DNA of 64,000 nucleotides from Segetibacter aerophilus. GTDB taxonomy: Bacteria; Bacteroidota; Bacteroidia; Chitinophagales; Chitinophagaceae. A model generated the notes under the pieces. The model made no database searches, had not been told where the DNA came from, and saw nothing but the letters and a program-made list of their open reading frames with translations. The translations under genes were made by a program, and so were the position numbers. The DNA lies in the NCBI RefSeq assembly GCF_007991655.1, contig NZ_BJYT01000001.1, positions 434,001 through 498,000 on the forward strand. The letters are read 5' to 3'. This document shows, piece after piece, positions 34,125 to 43,225 of this stretch (its first letter is position 1; each line of letters opens with the position of its first letter).

Positions 34125-35396
34125 TTATAATGCTGCTTTTGTCTTAGCAATTGTATTTCTACTCCAAGGTGTGCGTTCTCTTCTTTGAACGCTATTATGC
34201 CTCGGTGTTGCCACGGACCTGTTGATGTTATTAGGATGTGCGGTAATCATTTTGCCTTTGCTGCTATGATAAGGCTGGTCTTCTATGATAGGAATATTTT
34301 TAGCTATCAGCTTATTAATATCCTTCAGGTAAGCCCTTTCTTCAGCGTCTACAAACGATAACGCAATTCCACTTGCACCGGCACGACCTGTACGGCCAAT
34401 ACGGTGAACATAGTTTTCAGCTACGTTTGGCAAGTCGAAGTTGATTACGTGCGTAAGCGCATCGATATCAATGCCCCTGGACGCAATATCTGTCGCAACA
34501 AGCACTCTCAATTCGCCTGTTTTAAACCTTGACAAAGCACGTTGCCTTGCAGTCTGTGACTTTTCTCCGTGAATGGCATCAGCATAGATATCTGCACGAT
34601 TAAGAAACTTGGCAACTTTATCAGCGCCATGTTTAGTCCTCGTGAATACCAACACATTTTTGATATTTGAATCCTGCAAAATATGCAGCAGCAGAGACGG
34701 CTTGTTTTCTTTTTCTACAAGATAAACTGCTTGTTCAACCTTTTCTGCAGTAGAAGAAACTGGCGTCACTTCGACTTTTACAGGGTTTTCTAAAATGGTA
34801 TCTGCAAGGGAAGCTATTTCTCTTGGCATAGTCGCGGAGAAAAACAACGTTTGTCTTTTTGTTGGCAACTTTGCTATCACCTTTTTTACGTCATGGATGA
34901 AACCCATGTCAAGCATACGGTCTGCTTCATCTAACACGAACATATCTATGTTCTGTAGGTTGATGTGTCTTTGATCCATCAGGTCAAGCAAGCGACCCGG
35001 TGTGGCGATCAAAATATCGATACCGTACCTTAATGCATTTACCTGTGGCACTTGAGAAACGCCACCAAAAACAACAAGGTGACTAAGTCCCGTATACTCA
35101 CCATATGCCATAAAGCTTTCGCCAATTTGTATAGCTAGTTCACGAGTTGGAGTAAGTATGAGTGCCTTTATTTGCTTTGGACCTCGTTGTGCAGCTTTCT
35201 GCTGATGCAATATTTGCAAAATTGGAATGGCAAAGGCCGCGGTTTTACCGGTACCGGTTTGAGCACAACCCAAAAGGTCTCTGCGGTCTAAAACAACGGG
35301 AATAGATTTTTCCTGGATAGGAGTAGGATTGGTATATCCTTCGGTTTTGAGCGCCTTTAAAATGGGCTCAATCAAATTTAAATTTTCGAATAACAA
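34125..35396 (-). CDS. DEAD-box RNA helicase, RhlE type
   Basis: A 423-residue cytosolic RNA helicase. The Q motif lies in [20 protein letters not shown], with motif [12 protein letters not shown], motif [14 protein letters not shown], motif III SATMP and motif [15 protein letters not shown] basic tail follows ([17 protein letters not shown]). The start is a non-ATG TTG at 35396 ([16 protein letters not shown]); homologs open with M-S-F-E-N at this point. The frame continues to 35435 from another TTG, but this adds a stretch unlike the family. A -7-like box at 35546-35553 would give a leader of about 150 bases, common for cold- or growth-controlled helicases. Confidence 0.92.
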   Translation of the reverse strand: MLFENLNLIEPILKALKTEGYTNPTPIQEKSIPVVLDRRDLLGCAQTGTGKTAAFAIPILQILHQQKAAQRGPKQIKALILTPTRELAIQIGESFMAYGEYTGLSHLVVFGGVSQVPQVNALRYGIDILIATPGRLLDLMDQRHINLQNIDMFVLDEADRMLDMGFIHDVKKVIAKLPTKRQTLFFSATMPREIASLADTILENPVKVEVTPVSSTAEKVEQAVYLVEKENKPSLLLHILQDSNIKNVLVFTRTKHGADKVAKFLNRADIYADAIHGEKSQTARQRALSRFKTGELRVLVATDIASRGIDIDALTHVINFDLPNVAENYVHRIGRTGRAGASGIALSFVDAEERAYLKDINKLIAKNIPIIEDQPYHSSKGKMITAHPNNINRSVATPRHNSVQRRERTPWSRNTIAKTKAAL

Positions 35397-35545
35397 TTGA
35401 AAATAATTTATAAAAAAGTAATTACAACCTTCCAAATTGTATGTGAAGATTGATTGAATATTCTGCTCATTGTAAATGACCAGATGAATGCTTTAAAGAG
35501 AAGGAAGATTATCGGGTCTGCTAGTCAGAGAGTATATGAATGGTG

Positions 35546-35553
35546 CAAATGTA
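35546..35553 (-). promoter_or_regulatory. -7-like promoter box for the helicase gene
   Basis: TACATTTG on the minus strand, followed by C, is the same box as before thrS and the BFN gene. It lies about 150 bases upstream of the chosen start, so the leader would be long. No strict -33 TTTG is seen. Confidence 0.4.
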
Positions 35554-35651
35554 AGGGAGAAATATGAAAAGAAATGGTAAAGGTTAAACATTGATTTATT
35601 TAAGCGATTGAAGCTGAATGCTTTTGTTGGTCGTATGACTGATAATGCCCG

Positions 35652-35694
35652 GAAATAAAAAAAGGTGTAGGGATCGTTTAACCCTACACCTTTT
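35652..35694 (-). terminator. Intrinsic terminator of the Gfo/Idh/MocA gene
   Basis: On the minus strand AAAAGGTGTAGGG pairs with CCCTACACCTTTT and a T run follows. It lies 20 bases downstream of the gene ending at 35714. Confidence 0.85.
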
Positions 35695-35713
35695 ACCTAA
35701 CACCGAAAAATTC

Positions 35714-37120
35714 CTATCCTTTAGTAAGCTTCATAGTTTCAGGATCCCAGTTCACAATTTTCTTTTGAAAATAGCTGTCGTTACAAGCAAGGGCAGGAGC
35801 TGCTGCACGAAAGCCGAATGTGGCATCTTCTACCACCGGCTTTCCTGTTCGCATGCTGTCAAAGAAATTAGTGATGTGCTGTAAATGCTCATTAAATCCC
35901 TGCGGATTTTTGTATTCGATGTCCGGCTTTGTTGGGCGTTTCCTCTCTTCGGGAGTCCATTTCTTATTGTATTCCTCCTGCAAAGCATCCTGCATTGCTT
36001 TTGGATACGTACCTACTGCATCGTATCCACCAAAGCCTGGCGCTTTAGCCATAATGCTATGGTGAACTTTCAATCCGCCGCCGTTTATTTCAATAGTTCC
36101 TTCTTCGCCAGTAAATTTTATCATTTCCTGGCCACCTGTTCCGCTTACAAAATTTACCTGCAATGTGAGTTCGAACGCGGGATGTTCTGCTGTTTCCGGA
36201 TATTGCATGATCCCAGTCATTACATCTGGTACGTTACGGCCGTCCTTCCAGTAAGACAACTGGCCTGCAGAGAAGATTTTTGTAGGACCTTTTGATCCTG
36301 TAATTACGTGCGTGCCTGACAGCAAGTGAACAAAAAGGTCTCCTGCAACGCCAGTCCCAAATTCTTTATAGTTCCGCCACCAGAAGAACTTCTTGGGATC
36401 GAAAGGGATTTTACCCATTCCGGCGATATATGCATCCCAGTCAACAGTCTCAGGGGATGCATTGTTAGGCATTGTATATTCCCATGCACCTATTGCATCC
36501 TGTCGGTCGTACACTGCATTTACCATATTTAGTTTACCTATCTCTCCTGATTTGTACAACTCGCGGGCCTTGTCATACACCAAACTGCTAACACGTTGGC
36601 TTCCGACTTGCATTGTTTTACCGCTTGCTTTTTGCGCTGCAATCACCCCCGCGCCTTCACTTATCTTATGCACCATAGGCTTTTCGCAATACACTGCCTT
36701 GCCCTGCCGCAAGGCGTCTTTGGTAATGCGTGCATGATAATGGTCGCTGGTAACGATCAAAACAGCATCAATATCTTTTCGATTGAGAATTTCGCGATAG
36801 TCCCTTGTAGTAAAAAGGTCTTTACCATATACTTCTTTAGCTCGTTCCAGCCTTCCGGTGTAAAGATCTGCTGCTGCAACCAATTCCACCCCCGGTACTT
36901 TCAAAGCCTGCCTCACATCATTATTGCCTTGGATCCCCAAACCTATAAGACCAATTTTTATCTGGTCGTTGGGGGATATTCTCTTTTCATATTGCAAAAT
37001 GCGCTCTTCTGCCTTCTCCCTGGCAGCGAGACTCGAAAGTGGACTTGAAGCAAGAAATAATCCTGTTGCCCCAATTTGTTCAAGAAATTTTCTACGTGAG
37101 GAATGACTTTGTTTTGACAT
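35714..37120 (-). CDS. Gfo/Idh/MocA-family oxidoreductase with Tat signal
   Basis: A 468-residue periplasmic enzyme beginning MSKQSHSSRRKFLEQIGATG, a twin-arginine signal. The Rossmann part IKIGLIGLGIQGNNDVRQAL, the loop YCEKPMVHKISEGAGVIAAQ with E-K-P, and the C-terminal part FGTGVAGDLFVHLLSGTHVI are typical of this branch. Members that are exported in Bacteroidota have been linked to oxidation of sugars at carbon 3 and to glycosidase-like activity. It is a single gene with a strong terminator, at the left edge of the sugar-processing neighbourhood. Confidence 0.9.
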   Translation of the reverse strand: MSKQSHSSRRKFLEQIGATGLFLASSPLSSLAAREKAEERILQYEKRISPNDQIKIGLIGLGIQGNNDVRQALKVPGVELVAAADLYTGRLERAKEVYGKDLFTTRDYREILNRKDIDAVLIVTSDHYHARITKDALRQGKAVYCEKPMVHKISEGAGVIAAQKASGKTMQVGSQRVSSLVYDKARELYKSGEIGKLNMVNAVYDRQDAIGAWEYTMPNNASPETVDWDAYIAGMGKIPFDPKKFFWWRNYKEFGTGVAGDLFVHLLSGTHVITGSKGPTKIFSAGQLSYWKDGRNVPDVMTGIMQYPETAEHPAFELTLQVNFVSGTGGQEMIKFTGEEGTIEINGGGLKVHHSIMAKAPGFGGYDAVGTYPKAMQDALQEEYNKKWTPEERKRPTKPDIEYKNPQGFNEHLQHITNFFDSMRTGKPVVEDATFGFRAAAPALACNDSYFQKKIVNWDPETMKLTKG

Positions 37121-37320
37121 GCAATTCGTTTTTACAACACTAAATGATTTTTGAAAAAAGTACGTTAGAAATTTGAAGTTAAGGAATATGAATAAATGAA
37201 AAGTGAAATGAATAAATTATTGAAATCACACCAGTTTCCTTTTTGTAAGAAGGCAGCGTTGCCTCTTTTTCACCTGAGCGTTTTTTTCCTTCTGGTAGTT
37301 TTAACCTTTTTAGGACATAT

Positions 37321-37965
37321 TTAAATAAGGTGCTCATCAAATCCAAGTTTGACTAGTTTTTCAAAAGCTTCCCAGATATCGCCAGGTATTGGTTGATAGA
37401 TTTGAAAGCCTTTTTCCGCATAAATTTTTATTCGCTGCAAATCACCAATCATTATGTGAATTACTTTTTCCATTGAAATTTCATCGTTGGGATAGTCGCG
37501 AAAAGATATTTGTGGAGACGTGACGATCAACTTCTTGTCGGGCCAGTGCTTTTTAAAAGTCGCAAAGCTTCTTCTTTCCATGTATGGCTTCTGTACTACG
37601 ATAAATGACTGTGGCTCGAGGTTGTGCCGCTCGAGTAGTTGCCGGGTAAAAAGAATATTCTCTCCTGTGTTTGTTGATTTGTTTTCTATTAAAATTCTTT
37701 CTTGCGGAACTCCCATTTCGATTGCGATTTTTGCAAACTTGTCTGCCTCCGTTTCTGTCCACATGTCTTCAGTCAAACGGCCAAGTCCGCCAGAAAAAAT
37801 TAGTAATGGGGCCCACTGTTGCAGGTAAAGCGCGGCTGCTCTTACCGCAACTCTTACATCATGACTTCCCAGGACAAGTATACAATCTGCCTTTTCAAGG
37901 CTATTATTTACATGGTGATAATCCCAAACTTTTTGTGCGAGTGCGATCACTTCTTCTGTCATCAT
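37321..37965 (-). CDS. YdcF-family (DUF218) protein
   Basis: A 214-residue protein starting MMTEEVIALAQKVWDYHHVN. The DUF218 core is visible as ADCILVLGSHDVRVAVRAAAL, the G-G-L loop LLIFSGGLGRLTEDMW, ILIENKSTNTGENILFTRQL, and FIVVQKPYMERRSFATFKKH. E. coli YdcF binds S-adenosylmethionine; SanA/ElyC relatives act in envelope biogenesis. There is no membrane segment in the chosen frame, so it is cytosolic like YdcF. The frame is open upstream to 38094, but this part runs into repeat copy H and is not used. Confidence 0.82.
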   Translation of the reverse strand: MMTEEVIALAQKVWDYHHVNNSLEKADCILVLGSHDVRVAVRAAALYLQQWAPLLIFSGGLGRLTEDMWTETEADKFAKIAIEMGVPQERILIENKSTNTGENILFTRQLLERHNLEPQSFIVVQKPYMERRSFATFKKHWPDKKLIVTSPQISFRDYPNDEISMEKVIHIMIGDLQRIKIYAEKGFQIYQPIPGDIWEAFEKLVKLGFDEHLI

Positions 37966-38088
37966 AGTAGACGAAAATAAGGGTAATACGGTATTTGTTG
38001 TCGTTGGGCAACGATTAAGATTTGAGTTGATTCTTTTTGTAACAGTGATGTAGATAAAGGCGCTTTTATTGCTCAATAAAAAAAGAAA

Positions 38089-38140
38089 GTACAAGTGTGC
38101 GACGCAACAAAAGTTGAAAGTGGTAAAAATGCCGGGTAAA
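38089..38140 (+). repeat. Dispersed intergenic repeat, copy H (GCG-A-CGC form)
   Basis: It reads GTACAAGTGTGCGACGCAAC, then AAAAG, a variable part and ATGCCGGGTAAAA. This is the clearest GCG-form copy, in a divergent gap. Confidence 0.75.
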
Positions 38141-38228
38141 AAATATTTACTTCAACACGAATGCTGTGTAGATTGCACATTAAGTATTTGGAAGGATAGG
38201 TAGAAAAATAAATAATTGGAGGTTAAAA

Positions 38229-38236
38229 TACTTTTG
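38229..38236 (+). promoter_or_regulatory. -7-like promoter box for the hexosaminidase gene
   Basis: TACTTTTG, followed by C, matches TAnnTTTG and lies 66 bases upstream of the start codon. The -33 position is not convincing. Confidence 0.35.
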
Positions 38237-38302
38237 CCCCTCTTTTAGGTAACAAACCAATCTTTACAACTACAGATAATTTCTGAAAACAAAAGTAAAT
38301 TA

Positions 38303-40234
38303 ATGATGAAAAAAACGATGACGCTTGGCCTTGTTTTGGCTTCTTTCTTCAATGCTATCAGCCAGGGCTCAACGCCCGTGGTATCTGTATTACCCCAACC
38401 GGCTTCGGTACAAACCGGCGCTGGAAATTTTCTACTAAAAAAGACAACCGCAATTGAAGCGTCTGCTACAGATGCAGATGCAAGAAGGGTTGCCGGCTAT
38501 CTTGCAAAAAAATTATCTACTGCTACCGGTTTTTCAATTCCGGTAAAAACGGCCACTTCTGGTTCAAACCTTGCCGCGAACATTCGATTGATTTTGTCTG
38601 CTGACACAACCTTGGGGATAGAAGGTTACAAATTGAGTGTTGTTCCGAATTCTGTAACAATTACTGCTTATAAACCTGCCGGGCTCTTTTACGGAATGCA
38701 AACTCTTGTGCAATTGTTTCCCAAGGAGATCGAAGGTAGTGCCGTGGCAAAAAACGTAAGTTGGACCGTACCTGCGACAACTATCACTGATAAACCGCGC
38801 TTTGGCTGGAGAGGACTAATGTTTGATGTCAGCCGCCACTTTTTTACTAAGCAGGATGTGAAGGATTACATTGACCAAATGGTCCGTTTCAAATTTAACC
38901 TGCTCCACTTACACCTGACTGATGATGAAGGCTGGAGAATACAGATAGAAGGCCTTCCGAGGTTGACGGAAGTTGGTGCATGGAATGTAAAAAAGGTCGG
39001 TTATTTTGGAACCTTTTCTCCACCAACGCCGGACGAGCCAAAGGATTATGGAGGATTTTATACGCAGGCTGATATTAAAGAAATCGTTCAATATGCAAAG
39101 GAACGATTTGTAAATATTCTGCCTGAAGTGGATGTTCCTGGTCATAGCCTTGCCGCTGTAGTTGCTTATCCTGAACTTTCTTGTACCCCTGGCGCCGATA
39201 AATACCAGGTAAGATCAGGCGAGGTAATTATGGACTGGTCTCACGGTGCACCACCCATTGCTCTTATCGACAATACGCTTTGCCCTGCGAACGAAAAGGT
39301 GTATGAATTCATGGATAAGGTAATGACTCAGGTTGCGGCCCTTTTCCCATTTGAATACATCCACGTGGGTGGCGACGAGTGCCCTAAAAACTTTTGGGAG
39401 AAAAGCGATGCGATAAAGGGTTTGATGGCCAAAGAAGGTTTAAAGAATATGGAAGAGGTGCAAAGCTATTTTGAAAAGAGACTTGAGAAGATTGTTGAAT
39501 CAAAAGGTAAAAAGTTTCTTGGTTGGGATGAAATTTTAGAAGGCGGACTTGCACCAAGTGCAGCAGTAATGAGCTGGCGCGGCATGAAGGGTGGGATAGA
39601 AGCAGCGAAGATGAAACATGAAGTAGTAATGAGCCCAACGAATTATGCTTACATCGATTATATGCAAGGCGATCCAATCGTCGAGCCACGAGTGTATGCA
39701 ACCCTTCGCTTAAATGACGCCTATAAGTTTGAAGCTGTTCCTGAAGGAGTGGATCCGATTTATATAAAAGGTGGCCAGGCGAATTTGTGGACAGAACAGG
39801 TTTACAACATGCGTCATGCGCAGTATATGACGTGGCCGCGCGGTCTTGCTATTTCAGAGGCGCTTTGGTCTCCTAAACAAAGCAGGGATTGGAACAAGTT
39901 TTACCCTCGGGTAGAAAACCAGTTTAAACGTTTTGATGTGGCAGAAGTGAAGTATGCCCCGAGTGTATACGACCCAGCTTTCAAAGTTTCTAAAGGAGCC
40001 GATAGTCTTTTGCATATTGAGTTAAGTACAGAAATACCTGACCTCGATATCTACTACACTTTTGATAATTCTTTTCCCGACAGATTTTATCCTAAATATT
40101 CTACTGCAATCACCCCGCCGAAAGATGCTGTAATGCTTAGAGTAATTACTTACAGAGGCAAAGAACCTAAAGGAAGAATGATTACAATGCCTATCGCGGA
40201 ACTGCAAACGAGGGCAACACCAAGAAGAAGGTAA
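38303..40234 (+). CDS. Beta-N-acetylhexosaminidase, GH20
   Basis: A 643-residue secreted enzyme (signal MKKTMTLGLVLASFFNAISQ after a double Met start). Residues about 25-165 form the GH20b alpha/beta domain (VVSVLPQPASVQTGAGNFLL), then the TIM barrel starts at RFGWRGLMFDVSRHFF. The catalytic pair is D358-E359 in HVGGDECPKNFW. A C-terminal beta domain (DIYYTFDNSFPDRF) is chitobiase-like. It removes terminal GlcNAc/GalNAc from chitin oligomers, glycans or peptidoglycan fragments and produces the sugars that nearby oxidoreductases may handle. It has a strong terminator behind it. Confidence 0.95.
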   Translation: MMKKTMTLGLVLASFFNAISQGSTPVVSVLPQPASVQTGAGNFLLKKTTAIEASATDADARRVAGYLAKKLSTATGFSIPVKTATSGSNLAANIRLILSADTTLGIEGYKLSVVPNSVTITAYKPAGLFYGMQTLVQLFPKEIEGSAVAKNVSWTVPATTITDKPRFGWRGLMFDVSRHFFTKQDVKDYIDQMVRFKFNLLHLHLTDDEGWRIQIEGLPRLTEVGAWNVKKVGYFGTFSPPTPDEPKDYGGFYTQADIKEIVQYAKERFVNILPEVDVPGHSLAAVVAYPELSCTPGADKYQVRSGEVIMDWSHGAPPIALIDNTLCPANEKVYEFMDKVMTQVAALFPFEYIHVGGDECPKNFWEKSDAIKGLMAKEGLKNMEEVQSYFEKRLEKIVESKGKKFLGWDEILEGGLAPSAAVMSWRGMKGGIEAAKMKHEVVMSPTNYAYIDYMQGDPIVEPRVYATLRLNDAYKFEAVPEGVDPIYIKGGQANLWTEQVYNMRHAQYMTWPRGLAISEALWSPKQSRDWNKFYPRVENQFKRFDVAEVKYAPSVYDPAFKVSKGADSLLHIELSTEIPDLDIYYTFDNSFPDRFYPKYSTAITPPKDAVMLRVITYRGKEPKGRMITMPIAELQTRATPRRR

Positions 40235-40247
40235 GGCTCGTTATAAA

Positions 40248-40288
40248 ACACGAAAGCCATCCAGTATTTGGATGGCTTTCGCGTTTTA
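40248..40288. terminator. Terminator between hexosaminidase and isomerase genes
   Basis: A 13-bp perfect stem (40251-40263 with 40269-40281) and a 5-base loop, with T-rich sequence on the right and A-rich on the left. It lies between convergent genes and may serve both. Confidence 0.8.
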
Positions 40289-40306
40289 TAGATTTTCCCT
40301 CTAAAA

Positions 40307-41218
40307 CTATTTATAGCCCCATTTTCTCATAATGGCTAAATCCTCCTTGCAATCGTCTAAAGGGTTACGTCCCTGGTAAGATTCCTGTTCGATAATCAGG
40401 TATTTTGATCCACCGGCTTTTTTTACAAAGTCGAGGTTCGCTTTTAGGTTGATAATGCCTTTCCCAAGAATTGTACTTTCATACTTTTCACCTGAGCCAG
40501 CGCTTTTTATTTCATCCTTTACATGTAGTGACTCAAATCTTCCGGGATGTTTTCTCAAAACATCTTCAGTCTTAGCCCCGCCGTTATACAGGTTGCCCAT
40601 ATCCAACTGGTGTATAACTAAAGCAGGGTCGGTATTCTTAAGAATGATATCGTACAGCATCATGCCGTTCATCTTTTCGCTAAACTCAAAATCGTGGTTG
40701 TGATAGCCGAATTTCATGCCTGACTTTTTACACAACTCCCCGCTTTTATTAAACACTTCCATGTAGCGCAAAGTGTCGTCGTAGGTTTTGCGAAGGCTTG
40801 CATCGAGCCATGGACTTATTACGTAAGACTGACCCAAAATGGCTGCATCTTCAACCGTTTGTTTCCAGGAATCTGAAAACTCTTTCTTCTGGCTGTCCCA
40901 GTGCTGCGGTCCCATCACCGTATGACCGCTTGGCATTTTTAAGCCAAGGTCATCCAGCACTTTTTTAAATTCTGTTGGCGTCCACCCGTACAATTTCCTA
41001 TTTACATAGTTGGCGTGTTCAACATGGGTGTAGCCCATCTCACGAAGTTGTTTTAGTGTAGCCAACGGGTCTTTTTTCATATCGTCTCTTACACTGTACA
41101 GTTGTATTCCAACTATCTGTTTTGTTTTTTTTGCTGCAAAAGCTTCGTTACCAAAAGCCATTGCGCCAGCAGCAACAAGAGAACTGTTTTTCAGGAAAGC
41201 ACGGCGTGTAGTATTCAT
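40307..41218 (-). CDS. Exported TIM-barrel sugar isomerase/epimerase
   Basis: A 303-residue protein with an N-terminal signal starting NTTRRAFLKNSSLVAAGAMA (twin-arginine). The rest is the xylose-isomerase-like TIM barrel (AP_endonuc_2): GIQLYSVRDDMKKDPLATLK, GYHNHDFEFSEKMNGMMLYD, LVIHQLDMGNLYNGGAKTED and SLHVKDEIKS supply the metal-binding E, D, H and E residues. Proteins of this type isomerise or epimerise sugars and cyclitols, and in Bacteroidota they process 3-keto-sugars in the periplasm. It is 119 bases from the nitrilase gene upstream and may share its transcript. Confidence 0.87.
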   Translation of the reverse strand: MNTTRRAFLKNSSLVAAGAMAFGNEAFAAKKTKQIVGIQLYSVRDDMKKDPLATLKQLREMGYTHVEHANYVNRKLYGWTPTEFKKVLDDLGLKMPSGHTVMGPQHWDSQKKEFSDSWKQTVEDAAILGQSYVISPWLDASLRKTYDDTLRYMEVFNKSGELCKKSGMKFGYHNHDFEFSEKMNGMMLYDIILKNTDPALVIHQLDMGNLYNGGAKTEDVLRKHPGRFESLHVKDEIKSAGSGEKYESTILGKGIINLKANLDFVKKAGGSKYLIIEQESYQGRNPLDDCKEDLAIMRKWGYK

Positions 41219-41337
41219 ACTATATAATTAAAGTGGAAAAGAAAGATGTTTACGATTTGTTGGAAGAAGATTAAATCTATGATTTTTAAAGCATTTTAAA
41301 AAAGTCGATAAAAACCTTCAAAGTAGAAGAAACCTAT

Positions 41338-42300
41338 TTATTCTTCCTGTTGTTCTTTCTCGAGCCATACAACATGTTGCTCTGCTTTATGAGGTTCCCC
41401 GATAATGTCTCCATACAAATCAGGTCTTCTGGCTTTTTTATATCGGTAACCTCCGGCGTCAATTAATTTTTGTGGGTTGATTACAGCCGTTGCAATGTCA
41501 TCTCCCAATGTTCTGCATTCTGCTATAACGTCACCGAAAGGATCGATGATCATAGAACAACCATTTTTCAACTGGTCGTCATCCATGCCAATAGGGTTAG
41601 AAAATACAACATAGGCTGCGTTATCATATGCTCTTGCAGGTAGCCATTTCATCAGCCAGCCACGGCCTTTCATTCCGTCAAATTCAAGTCTCAGAGAAGT
41701 TGGATCGTTCTCCCTATTCTCCCACAGCTTAGGATCAACAAAACCAGCTCCCGGCCTGGGCGAAGGAGTGCACATGGTAACATGAGGCATAAAAATAATG
41801 TCGGCACCAAGCAAATTTGTTGCACGTACGTTTTCAATTACATTACTATCATAGCAGATTAGAATTCCACACTTCCACCCCGCGATTTCAAATACCGTAT
41901 AAGAGTTCCCAGGTGTCAAATGAGGATTGATAAAAGGATGCAACTTCCTGTGCTTTGCAACGAGCCCGTTTTTATCAACGCACACATATGCTTTGTATAA
42001 TTTGTCTTCTTTGTCTTTTTCGAAAAGCCCTGCTAGAACAGTAATATCATGTTTGCCTGCAATTTCGGTAAGCCTTTGTATGCTTTCTCCGCCGGGAATT
42101 AGTTCAGCAAGTTCAATCATTTGCTCTTTGCTTAAATGCCGCGCAAAAGTGTACCCGGTAATGGAGCACTCATGAAAAGCAACAGCAGTTGCCCCTTGCT
42201 GTGCGGCCTTTTCGGCCAGCTTTTCGATCGTGTCTAAGTTGTACGCTTTGTCCCCGCTTTTATTTTCAAACTGGGCAGTGGCAATCTTTATGTTATTCAT
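41338..42300 (-). CDS. Nitrilase-superfamily carbon-nitrogen hydrolase
   Basis: A 320-residue cytosolic hydrolase. The catalytic triad is E44 (AVAFHECSITGYTF), K119 (AKHRKLHPF) and C149 (CGILICYDSNVIENVR). The superfamily cleaves amides, nitriles or N-carbamoyl compounds; the subfamily, probably an N-carbamoyl or omega-amidase branch, cannot be fixed here. It is 43 bases downstream of a TIM-barrel isomerase gene and upstream of another, so 43159-40307 looks like one minus-strand operon. Its substrate may be an amide released from an amino-sugar. Confidence 0.87.
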   Translation of the reverse strand: MNNIKIATAQFENKSGDKAYNLDTIEKLAEKAAQQGATAVAFHECSITGYTFARHLSKEQMIELAELIPGGESIQRLTEIAGKHDITVLAGLFEKDKEDKLYKAYVCVDKNGLVAKHRKLHPFINPHLTPGNSYTVFEIAGWKCGILICYDSNVIENVRATNLLGADIIFMPHVTMCTPSPRPGAGFVDPKLWENRENDPTSLRLEFDGMKGRGWLMKWLPARAYDNAAYVVFSNPIGMDDDQLKNGCSMIIDPFGDVIAECRTLGDDIATAVINPQKLIDAGGYRYKKARRPDLYGDIIGEPHKAEQHVVWLEKEQQEE

Positions 42301-42343
42301 AAAATCTATTGTTTGTTTTAGTTGGAAACCAGAAATCGGAAAT

Positions 42344-43159
42344 TCATTTATATCGCTCCCTTAACAAGGTCATCATGTACACATTCACTTCCCATTGATC
42401 AACGATTGGTTGTTTGGTATAAGGAAGCAAAGGCATGTAGGGCGGCGCTCCAAATTCGGAAGTTATTGTAAATATTTCGCGGTTATTTTTTCGCTGCAAT
42501 TCTATCACTTTGTCCCAACAATCTAAATGTTGCTGTAAAGCTTCATTCCATTCTGGCGCTCTTGGATCTGTGATTTGTGGCCCTTCGATAAATCCCACTC
42601 TAGAATGTATATGCTCAGTTCTCGAGATAGCCAGTTCTACAGCTTCGACCTGGTCGTGCAAGTACGTTTCAGCAGTATTAAACCAGTGAGATATATCTAA
42701 AGTGATCTTTAAATCTTCAATTTTTTGAAGGTATGTTTCTGTAATGTGAGCAGCGAAACTAAACTTCCCTCTATGTGTTTCATGTATAACCGGTACCCCT
42801 GTTTCTTCAGCTATATTTTTGGCTAAATCAATAAGCTGCTTGTTTTGCTCGAAAGTAAAATAATCCTTTCCCGTTTGGGTATTGATGAAAAGAGGTTTGG
42901 CTTCAGCAAGCGAACGAAGCCTCCATTCAAACTCCTTATAATGTTCTTCAAATGTTGGATTAATTGTTTCCCAATGTTGTCCAATAAATTCAAGTCCAAA
43001 ACTTTTAATCTCACTCAGTATTTCTTCTTTTTCTTTTTGGTCCGTAGGTAAACTTGCTTCTATTCCATCATAGCCCGCATCTTTTACATTTGTCAAAAAA
43101 GTCTTCCACAGAGTAAGTTCTTGCCCCCAGCGGGGACAGAAAAATAAAAGTTTCATCAA
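42344..43159 (-). CDS. TIM-barrel sugar isomerase/epimerase family protein
   Basis: A 271-residue protein without a signal peptide, so cytosolic, unlike the paralog at 40307. It starts MMKLLFFCPRWGQELTLWKT. Metal ligands expected for the AP_endonuc_2 barrel are visible in VIHETHRGKFSFAAHITETY, LKITLDISHWFNTAETYLHD, HIHSRVGFIEGP and ITSEFGAPPYMPLLPYTK. The final TSEFG with W and P nearby is typical. The substrate is unknown. It heads the minus-strand operon and is divergent from the PhyH gene at 43226. Confidence 0.82.
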   Translation of the reverse strand: MMKLLFFCPRWGQELTLWKTFLTNVKDAGYDGIEASLPTDQKEKEEILSEIKSFGLEFIGQHWETINPTFEEHYKEFEWRLRSLAEAKPLFINTQTGKDYFTFEQNKQLIDLAKNIAEETGVPVIHETHRGKFSFAAHITETYLQKIEDLKITLDISHWFNTAETYLHDQVEAVELAISRTEHIHSRVGFIEGPQITDPRAPEWNEALQQHLDCWDKVIELQRKNNREIFTITSEFGAPPYMPLLPYTKQPIVDQWEVNVYMMTLLRERYK

Positions 43160-43225
43160 TAAATTTTACTTGCCTAAATTTAATTAATTCGATTTATTTT
43201 AAATTTTCTACTTCAACGATTGTGT

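Larger units (their letters stand above)
37966..38302. other. Divergent intergenic region with a repeat and a promoter box
   Basis: It holds repeat copy H (38089-38140) and a -7-like TACTTTTG (38229-38236) about 70 bases before the hexosaminidase start. I see no RNA gene and no supported coding region. Confidence 0.5.

Noticed and set aside
35610-35660. Sequence TTTTGTTGGTCGTATGAC and ATGCCCGGAAATAAA, resembling parts of the dispersed repeat
   Set aside because: The two parts are in opposite orientations and the palindrome is absent; counted as chance similarity.
37966-38094. N-terminal extension of the YdcF gene
   Set aside because: It enters repeat copy H and lacks similarity to YdcF; the start MMTEEV at 37965 fits better.
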